Assembly (NCBI GenBank): GCA_900475325.1
Contig: LS483371.1
Location: 4,588,001-4,652,000 of the forward strand
Direction: 5' to 3'
Origin: Paucimonas lemoignei
Lineage (GTDB): Bacteria; Pseudomonadota; Gammaproteobacteria; Pseudomonadales; Pseudomonadaceae
Length of the DNA: 64,000 nucleotides
Shown here one piece after another: positions 36,301 through 43,927 of the stretch (positions are counted from its first letter, which is position 1; each line of letters begins with the position of its first letter). Below the pieces are notes generated by a model. The model saw only the letters and a list, made by a program, of their open reading frames with translations, was not told where the DNA came from and did no database searches. The position numbers and the translations under genes were made by a program.

Positions 36301-36877
36301 TACCCCATGGGGCCAGGGGCAGGATCCTGACCAATGCCTTTCATTGTCTCTTGCGCATTACCTCAAAGAACTGCGCGCGCATTACCAAGCCCCACGCATA
36401 CAAATCATACCGAGCAGCGATGACGTGCCGCGCCAGTTTTTGCTGCATTTCCCGACGCTGTACGCTGTCGAGCTGACCAAACCTGTCGGGAGTCATGCCA
36501 GCGCTAGCGTGCTCAATATTGGTGGCTACCAAGTTGCTCGCGAACAAACCGGACGGGACCGAACCCCAGAGCGCTGGAGGCCTTTGGGAGAGGCCTTGGA
36601 AGATCGTATGCACATCAAGCAACTCAATCCCTTGATCGTGGAATTCACGGACTTGCGCAGCCTGATCAAACCAGAGGTACTCAGTCATTCCGACATCGTG
36701 CTCTCAATCCAGCTGGGGCCCATCATTTCTTCAGGGCAACACGAAGCCAATGTGTATGAGGTACGCTTCCCGGTGGTAGGCGAAAGTGGCGACTTCCCGA
36801 CGGTCTACCTCGACCCACCGGGAGAGTGCGAGTACTTCAAGATCAATCCAGACCTCCTGCCTATGGTGAGTAAATAA
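33356..36877 (+). CDS. VasX-like T6SS pore-forming effector (BTH_I2691 family)
   Basis: This 1173-residue protein begins with the VasX N-terminal type region (about 20-200: CPLMMQTLQLLPVRYGRVED, then SRPLGFRLIRDGFLYVID), used for loading on the T6SS. A long helical middle follows. From about 755 to 965 come at least four hydrophobic helices (LLVFVAQVVNLVVVSREVL, ITATIAAGFGAAQGIADTAL, GLGMAGYLGGMIASSMSL, FNVAGILLTALELSG), then a beta-rich end. VasX of Vibrio cholerae inserts in target inner membranes and dissipates their potential. AAGGAG precedes ATG 33356. The stop is one base before the first putative immunity gene. Base composition falls from about 35740 on. Confidence 0.85.
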   Translation: MTQSFMTPRGHMANLVAKAQRDDPLDAAGMCPLMMQTLQLLPVRYGRVEDLDPSRELSMPYTLESRPLGFRLIRDGFLYVIDSSTGLLHEYKTQDGSVVALLFKGSEVTANRRAAVIETDPALLFSRSATLHVAFSEVQWTAFKCAQVMKVAAEREYFMQRVSFENVQYGKGVDLFDDRHMAVWLAETSASWADKPGDTSPEIPYAWEHAPLYRQTILEEFTSQVTAEHKHDFLFLAVRDDVGVMRDLAQHQDQVVEQIANWAQSQNGTVERDYLLGCYIESLTQITEEDLGKRAKASPALKALLDDIERLQEPERSQTRQTLREVMSEDSSQHPAPRLEDPDLPAELQARLKALPPSAEPPHMYAGHEVRVYTLQQYYLEQRFVGTSPAFIARHRQTLWGLYRQMDKPTKDALYGAKFGQRGINDLIDRPRMDAFLKQQRAVLQPLNEELEKITQDRINLLIKNRLHRAIWYYDIEDAEQVDHALLTEYACLKDICRSDKAVDSVLAWLKLNPAMSRPMFYAAPLSAQTELAVQFAAFTNAGWLLIKDAPTWMERLKQWGAGLVLDTERLSPTTQVNLSAAWGTLAPALQTGIQQAVQAFLQELDKGQLPDMETLFRRLPNTAGVAILEAARRENVTFQFASAEDLQHLGKTLQAVQQKRDHLRYLTNYAREQKARDPYWHQSTDADWTREQRQKTQQSLSELEQHMAKAMSPVADLPTDSTHLQTASSGKPGLALVFPAQQHREVRSVLESYRKGVMTAPKAGLLGDGAGLLVFVAQVVNLVVVSREVLSQPKASKDLTPLLTPITATIAAGFGAAQGIADTALGAHAAELARNLKKAELLGVHVQMGKMHIGLGMAGYLGGMIASSMSLASSHKNWQESVRNGNRDAQIGATLSMLGNSGFLASNSYGFAHTIQAFRHVLAAEAGSAARTAAWAAAGVRLSTIFLRFNVAGILLTALELSGSWYYNRNNLSRHDRWLLSTPWGQGQDPDQCLSLSLAHYLKELRAHYQAPRIQIIPSSDDVPRQFLLHFPTLYAVELTKPVGSHASASVLNIGGYQVAREQTGRDRTPERWRPLGEALEDRMHIKQLNPLIVEFTDLRSLIKPEVLSHSDIVLSIQLGPIISSGQHEANVYEVRFPVVGESGDFPTVYLDPPGECEYFKINPDLLPMVSK

Positions 36878-36878
36878 C

Positions 36879-38006
36879 ATGGCAAAGGAGATTGCAGCCC
36901 CGCCGCCGATAAACCACACCCCTTATGCTGGCATGCAAGAGGCTTTCCCAACGGGGCAGGTTACTTATCTTGCCCCGCTACCGCTTCCAACCGATTTACC
37001 TGCGCAGGATTACGGGCAGGCTGTCGGAGAAGTGAACAAAACCTACTTAGACTTTGGAGTCGGCTTGCCTGCTGTTTTCGCCTGGCAAATGGGGCTGGGC
37101 ACACCTTTCTGGGCAATTTGGTGCTATGGACTTTTTGTACCTTTTTTCATGTGGTTCCTGGGAATTGCGGACGGGAACTCAATGGAAGACTCTGTAGAAT
37201 TTGCGCTACAAGTTATGCCTTACACACTGGAGATGGGAGGCTGGGGCGCCGCTGTGGCCCTAACCATCTACATCACCATCACCTTCCACCACCTCCTCAA
37301 ATACAAAGAAGTCGTCCCCACCCGCTTCAACCGTCAACGCCGGGAAGTCTGTTTCGTCCCGCGCGGCCACACCGAGCCTATCTTCGTGCCGTGGGAGTCG
37401 TTATCAGCTTGGGTGGTGCAAGCTCGAAGCGTGACGCAGTACGGCCCCGATATTCGCTACGCCATGGGCGTCGGTTTTTATCATCCGCCCCACGACGAGC
37501 ATTACAGCCTGGAGTTTTTCTGCGCGGGGTTTGATCTGGCGGTGTGCAATTGGGAGGCGATTCGCGCGTACATGGAGTACGAGGTGCACAGCCTCAAGGA
37601 CATCCAGGACCCGCTGGAGCTGCAAAACCCCGGCGACCCGCCCCACGAAGGCCTGCACACGTTTTACAACGCTCGCGAACGCATGCGTCGACGGCGCAAG
37701 AATCGTGAGGTGGGTTTTTTCTATCCCTTCTGGTGGTACCTGTACCACGTGCTGACCCTGTGGACCTTGCCCAACTACCTCACCGAATGGGAGATACGCC
37801 GCATCAAGAGCATCGGCCGCGCGGTAGTGCCCGATGCCATGCAACGCTGGTCCGAACCGCTCCCGCCTGAGCAATGGGCCAAGCCCAGCGCTGAACTGCT
37901 GCGCATGAGCCAGGCAGTAAAAACCCTGCGCGAGAAACGGCCGAGTCAGAACCTTGCGTCACGATTTGCCGAGGTGCCGCGGGCGGATCGAGGCACTGCC
38001 CAATGA
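36879..38006 (+). CDS. DUF6708-like membrane protein, putative immunity protein (copy A)
   Basis: This 375-residue protein has a soluble N-terminus, two hydrophobic spans (about 62-97 and 120-139), a conserved cytoplasmic-looking domain (RFNRQRREVCFVPRGHTEPI, about 149-168) and a second hydrophobic patch (FYPFWWYLYHVLTLWTL, about 285-301). I recall DUF6708 proteins next to VasX-like effectors. Membrane location and one-base spacing after a pore-forming toxin fit an immunity role like TsiV2, but this is inference. It differs from copies B and C mainly at residues 75-133 (TPFWAIWCYGLFVPFFMWFL here). The variable window is visibly poorer in GC than the rest. Confidence 0.75.
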   Translation: MAKEIAAPPPINHTPYAGMQEAFPTGQVTYLAPLPLPTDLPAQDYGQAVGEVNKTYLDFGVGLPAVFAWQMGLGTPFWAIWCYGLFVPFFMWFLGIADGNSMEDSVEFALQVMPYTLEMGGWGAAVALTIYITITFHHLLKYKEVVPTRFNRQRREVCFVPRGHTEPIFVPWESLSAWVVQARSVTQYGPDIRYAMGVGFYHPPHDEHYSLEFFCAGFDLAVCNWEAIRAYMEYEVHSLKDIQDPLELQNPGDPPHEGLHTFYNARERMRRRRKNREVGFFYPFWWYLYHVLTLWTLPNYLTEWEIRRIKSIGRAVVPDAMQRWSEPLPPEQWAKPSAELLRMSQAVKTLREKRPSQNLASRFAEVPRADRGTAQ

Positions 38007-38024
38007 ACCAGGGAAACGCTCAAC

Positions 38025-38104
38025 CTGTAGGAGCCAACGTGTTGGCGAGACGTTGGCACTGCGTCATCCGAAATGCCGCCTCGCGAACAAGTTCGCTCCT
38101 ACAG
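38025..38104. repeat. REPIN between copies A and B
   Basis: Left arm CTGTAGGAGCCAACGTGTTG (from 38025) and right arm ending AAGTTCGCTCCTACAG (38104) form an imperfect hairpin. It lies within the duplicated unit, between stop 38006 and start 38142, and may weaken transcription of the next copy. Confidence 0.8.
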
Positions 38105-38141
38105 ACAAGCGCCAGCCTCGTGCCCGAGGTGAAGAAATAAC

Positions 38142-39269
38142 ATGGCAAAGGAGATTGCAGGCCCGCCGCCGATAAACCACACCCCTTATGCTGGCATGCA
38201 AGAGGCTTTCCCAACGGGGCAGGTTACTTATCTTGCCCCGTTACCGCTTCCAACCGATTTACCTGCGCAGGATTACGGGCATGCTGTCGGAGAAGTGAAC
38301 AAAACCTACTTAGACTTTGGAGTCGGCTTGCCCGCTGTTTTTGCTTGGCAAATGGGGTTGGGTATACCTTTTTGGGGTATGTGGTTTTTTGGACTTTTCG
38401 CACCTGCTCTTGCTTGGTTGTTCGGGATAATGTTCGGCGGCTCCATGGAGGAGGCTGTAGAGTTCGGACTTCAAGTGATGCCAGAAGGCTTCGAAGTAGG
38501 AGGCTGGGGCGCCGCCGTGGCCCTCACCATTTTCCTCTCCATCACCTTCCACCACCTCCTCAAATACAAAGAAGTCGTCCCCACCCGCTTCAACCGTCAA
38601 CGCCGGGAAGTCTGCTTCGTCCCTCGAGGCCACACCGAGCCTATCTTCGTGCCATGGGAATCCCTGTCAGCCTGGGTAGTGCAGGCTCGAAGCGTGACGC
38701 AGTACGGCCCCGATATCCGCTATGCCATGGGCGTCGGCTTTTATCATCAGCCCCACGATGAGCATTACAGCCTGGAGTTTTTCTGCGCGGGGTTTGATCT
38801 GGCGGTGTGCAATTGGGAGGCGATTCGCGCTTACATGGAATACGAGGTGCACAGCCTCAAGGACATCCAGGACCCGCTGGAGCTGCAAAACCCCGGCGAC
38901 CCGCCTCATGAGGGTGTGCACACGTTTTACAACGCGCGAGCGCGGATGCGTCGACGGCGTAAAAATCGTGAAGTGGGTTTCTTCTATCCGTTCTGGTGGT
39001 ACCTGTACCACGCGCTGACCTTGTGGACCCTGCCCAACTACCTCACCGAATGGGAGATACGCCGCATCAAGAGCATCGGGCGCGCGGTGGTGCCCGATGC
39101 CATGCAACGCTGGTCCGAACCGCTCCCGCCTGAGCAATGGGCCAAGCCCAGCGCTGAACTGCTGCGCATGAGCCAGGCAGTAAAAACCCTGCGCGAAAAA
39201 CGGCCCAGCCAGAACCTTGCCTCCCGATTTGCCGAGGTGCAGCAGGCGGATCGAAGTAAAACCCAATGA
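38142..39269 (+). CDS. DUF6708-like membrane protein, putative immunity protein (copy B)
   Basis: A second 375-residue copy is identical to A and C over most of its length (for example residues 139-200) but has its own sequence in the membrane window (IPFWGMWFFGLFAPALAWLF, then GIMFGGSMEEAVEFGLQVMPEGFEV, quoted in part). All three copies keep the same length, so variation is by substitution without insertions or deletions. Its C-terminus (QQADRSKTQ) is the most diverged of the three. Its spacer has GAGGTGAAGAAATAAC before ATG instead of the effector tail. There is no strong Shine-Dalgarno site, so expression may rely on read-through from the effector transcript. Confidence 0.75.
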   Translation: MAKEIAGPPPINHTPYAGMQEAFPTGQVTYLAPLPLPTDLPAQDYGHAVGEVNKTYLDFGVGLPAVFAWQMGLGIPFWGMWFFGLFAPALAWLFGIMFGGSMEEAVEFGLQVMPEGFEVGGWGAAVALTIFLSITFHHLLKYKEVVPTRFNRQRREVCFVPRGHTEPIFVPWESLSAWVVQARSVTQYGPDIRYAMGVGFYHQPHDEHYSLEFFCAGFDLAVCNWEAIRAYMEYEVHSLKDIQDPLELQNPGDPPHEGVHTFYNARARMRRRRKNREVGFFYPFWWYLYHALTLWTLPNYLTEWEIRRIKSIGRAVVPDAMQRWSEPLPPEQWAKPSAELLRMSQAVKTLREKRPSQNLASRFAEVQQADRSKTQ

Positions 39270-39287
39270 GCATGGCAAGCCCCCAAC

Positions 39288-39367
39288 CTGTAGGAGCCAA
39301 CGTGTTGGCGAGACGTGCGCACTGCGTCATCCGAAATACCGCCTCGCGAACAAGTTCGCTCCTACAG
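39288..39367. repeat. REPIN between copies B and C
   Basis: This is the same type as the element at 38025-38104, with a few substitutions in the loop. It occupies the same place relative to the flanking genes, confirming that the REPIN was copied together with the gene. Confidence 0.8.
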
Positions 39368-39404
39368 ACAAGCGCCAGCCGCATGCCCATGGTGAGTAAA
39401 TAAC

Positions 39405-40532
39405 ATGGCAAAGGAAATTGCAGGTCCGCCGCCGATAAACCACACCCCTTATGCTGGCATGCAAGAGGCTTTCCCAACGGGACAGGTTACTTATCTTGCC
39501 CCGTTACCCCTGCCCACCGATTTACCTGCGCAGGATTATGGGCATGCTGTCGGAGAAGTGAACAAAACCTACTTAGACTTTGGAGTCGGATTGCCCGCTG
39601 TTTTCGCCTGGCAAATGGGGCTGGGCGGCCCGTTTTGGGCAGTTTGGTTTTTTGGATTATTTTTCCCCGCACTTGACTGGTTACTTTCAATCGCGGAGGG
39701 AAGGAGATTGAAGCAGGCTAATGAGTTTTCACTACAAATGATCCCTGGCGGCCTGGAAATGGGAGGCTGGGCGGCAGCAGCGGCCCTCACCATCTACCTC
39801 ACCATCACCTTCCACCACCTCCTCAAATACAAAGAAGTCGTCCCCACCCGCTTCAACCGCCAACGCCGCGAAGTCTGCTTCGTCCCTCGAGGCCACACCG
39901 AGCCTATCTTCGTGCCATGGGAATCCCTGTCAGCCTGGGTAGTGCAGGCTCGAAGCGTGACGCAGTACGGCCCCGATATCCGCTATGCCATGGGCGTCGG
40001 CTTTTATCATCAGCCCCACGATGAGCATTACAGCCTGGAGTTTTTCTGCGCGGGGTTTGATCTGGCGGTGTGCAATTGGGAGGCGATTCGCGCTTACATG
40101 GAATACGAGGTGCACAGCCTCAAGGACATCCAGGACCCGCTGGAGCTGCAAAACCCCGGCGACCCGCCTCATGAGGGTGTACACACGTTTTACAACGCGC
40201 GAGCGCGGATGCGTCGACGGCGTAAAAATCGTGAAGTGGGTTTCTTCTATCCGTTCTGGTGGTACCTGTACCACGTGCTGACCTTGTGGACCCTGCCCAA
40301 CTACCTCACCGAATGGGAGATACGCCGCATCAAGAGCATCGGCCGCGCGGTGGTGCCCGATGCCATGCAACGCTGGTCCGAACCGCTCCCGCCTGAGCAA
40401 TGGGCCAAGCCCAGCGCTGAACTGCTGCGCATGAGCCAGGCAGTAAAAACCCTGCGCGAAAAACGGCCCAGCCAGAACCTTGCGTCACGGTTTGCCGAGG
40501 TGCAGCGGGCGGATCGAGGCACTGCCCAATGA
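39405..40532 (+). CDS. DUF6708-like membrane protein, putative immunity protein (copy C)
   Basis: The third 375-residue copy shares its first 74 residues with B and its last residues (RADRGTAQ) with A. The membrane window (GPFWAVWFFGLFFPALDWLL, SIAEGRRLKQANEFSL) is distinct, with a more basic loop. Both flanks resemble those of copy A: the effector tail upstream, and CAATGAACC-GGGAAACGCTC downstream. C thus looks like a copy of the A unit with a changed window. It is the last gene of the array and is convergent with the DUF4123 adaptor gene. The role is inferred, as for copy A. Confidence 0.75.
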   Translation: MAKEIAGPPPINHTPYAGMQEAFPTGQVTYLAPLPLPTDLPAQDYGHAVGEVNKTYLDFGVGLPAVFAWQMGLGGPFWAVWFFGLFFPALDWLLSIAEGRRLKQANEFSLQMIPGGLEMGGWAAAAALTIYLTITFHHLLKYKEVVPTRFNRQRREVCFVPRGHTEPIFVPWESLSAWVVQARSVTQYGPDIRYAMGVGFYHQPHDEHYSLEFFCAGFDLAVCNWEAIRAYMEYEVHSLKDIQDPLELQNPGDPPHEGVHTFYNARARMRRRRKNREVGFFYPFWWYLYHVLTLWTLPNYLTEWEIRRIKSIGRAVVPDAMQRWSEPLPPEQWAKPSAELLRMSQAVKTLREKRPSQNLASRFAEVQRADRGTAQ

Positions 40533-40549
40533 ACCTGGGAAACGCTCAA

Positions 40550-40699
40550 CCTGTAAGAGCCAACGTGTTGGCGAGACGTCGGCATTACGTCATCCGAAAT
40601 ACCGCCTCGCGAAGAGGCCAGTAAATCAGCATGTATTTCTGAAGGCAGGAACATTGCCTTCGCGAGCAAGGTGGAGCGCCACCCCGGTCGTCCCACAGG
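40550..40699. repeat. Mosaic REPIN after copy C
   Basis: It starts like the array REPINs (CTGTAAGAGCCAACGTGTTGG) but then continues with CGCGAAGAGGCCAGTAAATC and ends with CGCGAGCAAGGTGGAGCGCC ... GTCCCACAGG. It is therefore composed of two or three REP families joined together. It separates the convergent immunity and adaptor genes. Confidence 0.75.
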
Positions 40700-40756
40700 T
40701 CCTATGTTTGCTCCGCGACAGCGCTGTGGCAGGGACACAGCGGAATCTCCTACCGG

Positions 40757-41629
40757 TCAGTGAGTTGCGCTTCGCTGCGCAGCCAGTTCAGCGGCACGCT
40801 CTACCCGCTGGAAGCTTGTCAACTCGGATTTGACGTTTAAAAGCTCGGCAATATCCGGATGCTGAACCAGCAAATCATCTCCGAGAGAACCGAAGACATT
40901 GGCGTACAGCCAGATTTCCCGCTCCCGCTCGAAGCCTCTTGCGATAGCCGAGCGGGCGATCTGATGGATGTGTTCCAGGCGCTGTTGCGGACTCAGATCG
41001 GCTCGATACTCAGGAAAGAAGCGCTGCATATGCAGATACAGCGCTGCAATGGATTTATCAAAGGCTACCGCTTGTAACGCAGCCCATTGAGCATCGCTTG
41101 CCGAATAAGGTTGCTCGTACATCGGGATGGCGGCTTCTGAGGGGCGTCTGAAGTGCGTCCATTCAGAAAGCGGCGTATTGGCAATCATGATCTGCTGGCA
41201 GGGGCCAAACAGATCCGCGCGCGGATAATCATCGCCACCAAACAAGGCACGTGCCACTGCAGGGTCGGAGATACGCAGGTACATCTCTTCGTCCTGAGGC
41301 GGCCGAAAGCTGGTCAGCCAGCGCATATGGGCCAGCAACTGTTGCCACGAGCCATCACTGACCAGCACGTACCCCCATTGGTGCGCGATATTGGCCAGGA
41401 ACTGCAAGAGCACTGGGTCGTCGCGATCCCGCAAGCGTATCAGACAAGGGGAGCAGTGGCTGATTGATGCCCATTGGGTGCCCAGATAGAGCACGTCAAC
41501 CTGGACTGCTGGAGACCACTCATAAATGCGCCGCAGAAGATCTTTGACCTGCAGGGCATCCAGAAGAAGGCCGACCGTTCGATCCCATGGAAAGTCTTCG
41601 GGCAAGGGATTGATAAACGTCATGCTCAT
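40757..41629 (-). CDS. DUF4123 T6SS effector adaptor
   Basis: This 290-residue soluble protein has the DUF4123 pattern: an N-terminal VDVLYLGTQW strand, HCSPCLIRL, then HQWGYVLVSD and LLAHMRWLTSFRPPQDEEMYLRISDP-type text at about 85-130, with a helical C-terminal half. DUF4123 adaptors (TEC/Tap, VasW in Vibrio) hold an effector and load it on its cognate VgrG. Its ATG 41629 overlaps the vgrG stop as ATGA, so it is translated with vgrG. The likely client is the VasX-like protein 4 kb away, although that gene is on the opposite strand. A second ATG at 41623 is possible. Confidence 0.85.
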   Translation of the reverse strand: MSMTFINPLPEDFPWDRTVGLLLDALQVKDLLRRIYEWSPAVQVDVLYLGTQWASISHCSPCLIRLRDRDDPVLLQFLANIAHQWGYVLVSDGSWQQLLAHMRWLTSFRPPQDEEMYLRISDPAVARALFGGDDYPRADLFGPCQQIMIANTPLSEWTHFRRPSEAAIPMYEQPYSASDAQWAALQAVAFDKSIAALYLHMQRFFPEYRADLSPQQRLEHIHQIARSAIARGFEREREIWLYANVFGSLGDDLLVQHPDIAELLNVKSELTSFQRVERAAELAAQRSATH

Positions 41630-43662
41630 AGCGCCCCCTTCCTTGCCTCGGCACACCGGCGACAATACCCCTCCCCGCGTTCAACATTCCTTGATTGTTG
41701 GTAGGGAACCAACGAAGGAGCCCCAGGTAACGGCACTTTGGGAAGCAGAGCACTAGGTAAGGCTGGAGCTGCTGGCATCCCTGGCGTGGGTACACCTCCG
41801 GGCAAAATCGGCACGCTGCTGAAAATCCCAGCCGGGCTGATATGTATCCAGTGCGGTCCGGCTTTAATCGTCGCGCTGAGGCCAGCGTTGATCACCACAT
41901 TGCTCTTGGAAGACTCCAGATGCACTTGCGCAAAAGCACTCACTAAATAACTGCTCGCCTCAATATGCTGACTCCCCACCACCGTCAGCGAGTCATCCTC
42001 ACCAATCTTGGTATTACGCGCGCCGTGGGTCAGGTGATGTTCGTCGGCCTTCAACTCATGGCTAGACAGCCCGGCCACCAGCACGCTGCGTTGGTTATCC
42101 ACTTGGATCGACTGATCATTAAGCACCAGCTCGGACCAGTCCCGCTGCGCGCGGATGGCGATTTCTTCGCGGCCTTTGGCGTCTTCGATGCGCAGCTCGT
42201 TGTAGCCGGCGCCACTTGGGCTGCTTTGGGTTTTGAGCAGGGTCTGGGTCTTTTGGGCGGGCAGGTTAAGCGGCACGCGGGTGGTCGCGTTGGGCAAGCA
42301 GGCTTGAACGTAGGGCTGATCCGGGTCTGACTCGAAATAGCCGACCACCACTTCCATGCCGACCCGGGGGATCATCGCGGCGCCGTATTGATCATGGGCC
42401 CAGCCGGTGGCGACCCGCAGCCAGCAGCTGGAATGCTCATTAAGCCCGCCCTCGCGGTCCCAGAAGAACTTGACCTTGACCCGCCCGTATTCGTCGCAAT
42501 GCACTTCTTCACCGGGCGGCCCGGTGACTAACGCGTGCTGGCTGCCGAGCAGTCGGGGTTTGGGATGTTTGAGCGGTGGACGGAAGGCCGTCAGCCCCGG
42601 AATCGCTTCAAAGCTGTTGCGATAGCCCTGACTAAACTCGCCGGGCATAACAACGTGATTCGCGAACTCTTCCAACACCTGCGGCTGTTTGCCAGTGTGG
42701 ACCACAGAGGTCAGCAGCCACTGAGCGTTCCAGTCCGGGTTGGGGTGTTCGAGCTGAAACAGATGGCCGCTGATCAGGGCCGGTTGGTCACTTTCGCCAC
42801 TGGCCTGACGGTAATCACTGCGGTGGCGCTCCAGAGCTTTGCGGGCCTGACGACCACCCGTGTCGCCGTCGGTATACGCCGCCGGGTAAGCGTAATCTTC
42901 GAGGTCCTTGCGCCCTTCGCCATCGGCGGATTTGAGCAGATCCACGGTTGGCTGCTCGAAGTGATAATTCTGCCGCGCGACTTTGCCGGTGCGTGTAGCA
43001 AGGCGCAGCCTGAAGCTGCTGATGACCGGCGCCTCGCCGACCAATCCACTGCCCTGCTTGTACAGAACCGGCGCCTGCACAATGGGCAGCTGGATCGGAT
43101 CGTCAGCGAACACCAGCAGGTGTTTATCAGGGCTGTGCTGGAAGTGAAAATGCAGGCCTTCTTCTTCACACAGGCGCCGCAGAAAATGCAGGTCAGTTTC
43201 GTGGTATTGGGTGCAGTACTCACGAGCTTTACACGGCTCGCGCAGCTTGAAGGCGTATTCGTCGGCAAGGATGCCGTGGTCTTTGAGCAGTTGGCCGATG
43301 ATGTCGGGCACACTGCGGTTCTGGAAGATTCGATGATTGCTGCGGTACTCAAGCCGTTTAAGGTTGGGCACCAGCTGAATGAAGTAATGGGTGAAGCGCT
43401 TGCCGGAATCGCCCTGGCTGATTTCGCCGACCTGGCCGTGCAGGCCGTTGCCCCCGCCGTTGAGAAAGCCATCAAAGCGTAAATAGGCCTGACGATGCAG
43501 CAGCGCTTCCAAATCAAGATTGGCCCGCTCACTGACCAGCTCAATCCGCGCACTGAACGGCCGGCTGATTGCCTCCTGGGCGTGGAATTCCAGCACACGA
43601 AGATCGTGCTCGATACCAGCAATATCCAGCGTAAACGAGGCGCGATTGGCTTGGGTCGACAT
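41626..43662 (-). CDS. vgrG: T6SS tip protein VgrG
   Basis: This 678-residue protein has the VgrG order: gp27-like domains (FTLDIAGIEHDLRVLEFH to about 330), a gp5-like OB fold (ATGWAHDQYGAAMIPRVGMEVVVGYFESDPDQPYV-type text near 410-445), then KTQSSPSGAGYNELRIEDAKG and the beta-helix needle. It carries no C-terminal enzymatic domain. Instead there is a proline-rich tail (LPGGVPTPGMPAAPALPS) ending in CRRCAEARKGAL. It forms the membrane-piercing trimer on the Hcp tube and carries the adaptor-bound effector. AAGGA lies eight bases before ATG 43662. Core T6SS genes are absent, so this is a satellite island. Confidence 0.93.
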   Translation of the reverse strand: MSTQANRASFTLDIAGIEHDLRVLEFHAQEAISRPFSARIELVSERANLDLEALLHRQAYLRFDGFLNGGGNGLHGQVGEISQGDSGKRFTHYFIQLVPNLKRLEYRSNHRIFQNRSVPDIIGQLLKDHGILADEYAFKLREPCKAREYCTQYHETDLHFLRRLCEEEGLHFHFQHSPDKHLLVFADDPIQLPIVQAPVLYKQGSGLVGEAPVISSFRLRLATRTGKVARQNYHFEQPTVDLLKSADGEGRKDLEDYAYPAAYTDGDTGGRQARKALERHRSDYRQASGESDQPALISGHLFQLEHPNPDWNAQWLLTSVVHTGKQPQVLEEFANHVVMPGEFSQGYRNSFEAIPGLTAFRPPLKHPKPRLLGSQHALVTGPPGEEVHCDEYGRVKVKFFWDREGGLNEHSSCWLRVATGWAHDQYGAAMIPRVGMEVVVGYFESDPDQPYVQACLPNATTRVPLNLPAQKTQTLLKTQSSPSGAGYNELRIEDAKGREEIAIRAQRDWSELVLNDQSIQVDNQRSVLVAGLSSHELKADEHHLTHGARNTKIGEDDSLTVVGSQHIEASSYLVSAFAQVHLESSKSNVVINAGLSATIKAGPHWIHISPAGIFSSVPILPGGVPTPGMPAAPALPSALLPKVPLPGAPSLVPYQQSRNVERGEGYCRRCAEARKGAL

Positions 43663-43814
43663 GGGGCAAGTCCTTGGCCGAAAAAAGCCGCAACTTTGCA
43701 CTTTATCGATTGGGTCGTCAGTCAGGCGTACGACCCGAAGTTTGTGGGAAGTTTCTGTATTTATTTACCCAACACCCTGCCACGAAAACTCCGCAATCAC
43801 TGATGGGCACGGAC

Positions 43815-43904
43815 CTGTGCGAATTCATTCGCGAAGAGGCCAGTACCGTCGATGCATCTTCATCGACATTAACATTGCCCTCGCGAATGAATTCGCTCTC
43901 ACAG
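43815..43904. repeat. REPIN with shortened left arm (GAATTC type)
   Basis: Left arm CTGTGCGAATTCATTCGCG lacks the usual GGAG after GTG, and the right arm has CGCTCTCACAG instead of CGCTCCCACAG. The element is decaying. It lies between hrpA and vgrG, in the promoter-side gap of vgrG. Confidence 0.8.
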
Positions 43905-43927
43905 GAATTGCGCCAACCGGAAGTGAC

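Larger units (their letters stand above)
36863..40549 (+). repeat. Triplicated 1263-bp gene unit
   Basis: The three DUF6708-like genes start at 36879, 38142 and 39405, exactly 1263 bases apart each time. Each unit comprises a 1128-base gene and a 135-base spacer. The spacers after copies A and B carry the same GCCAACGTGTTGGC-type REPIN and the same run up to the next ATG. The 16 bases ATGGTGAGTAAATAAC that end the effector gene (36863-36878) recur exactly before copy C (39389-39404) and in altered form before copy B. The unit therefore duplicated together with the tail of the effector gene. Confidence 0.9.

Noticed and set aside
36879..40532. Assembly duplication artefact instead of true triplication
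   Set aside because: The three copies have clearly different membrane windows, spacers and C-termini, so they are not a mis-assembled single gene.
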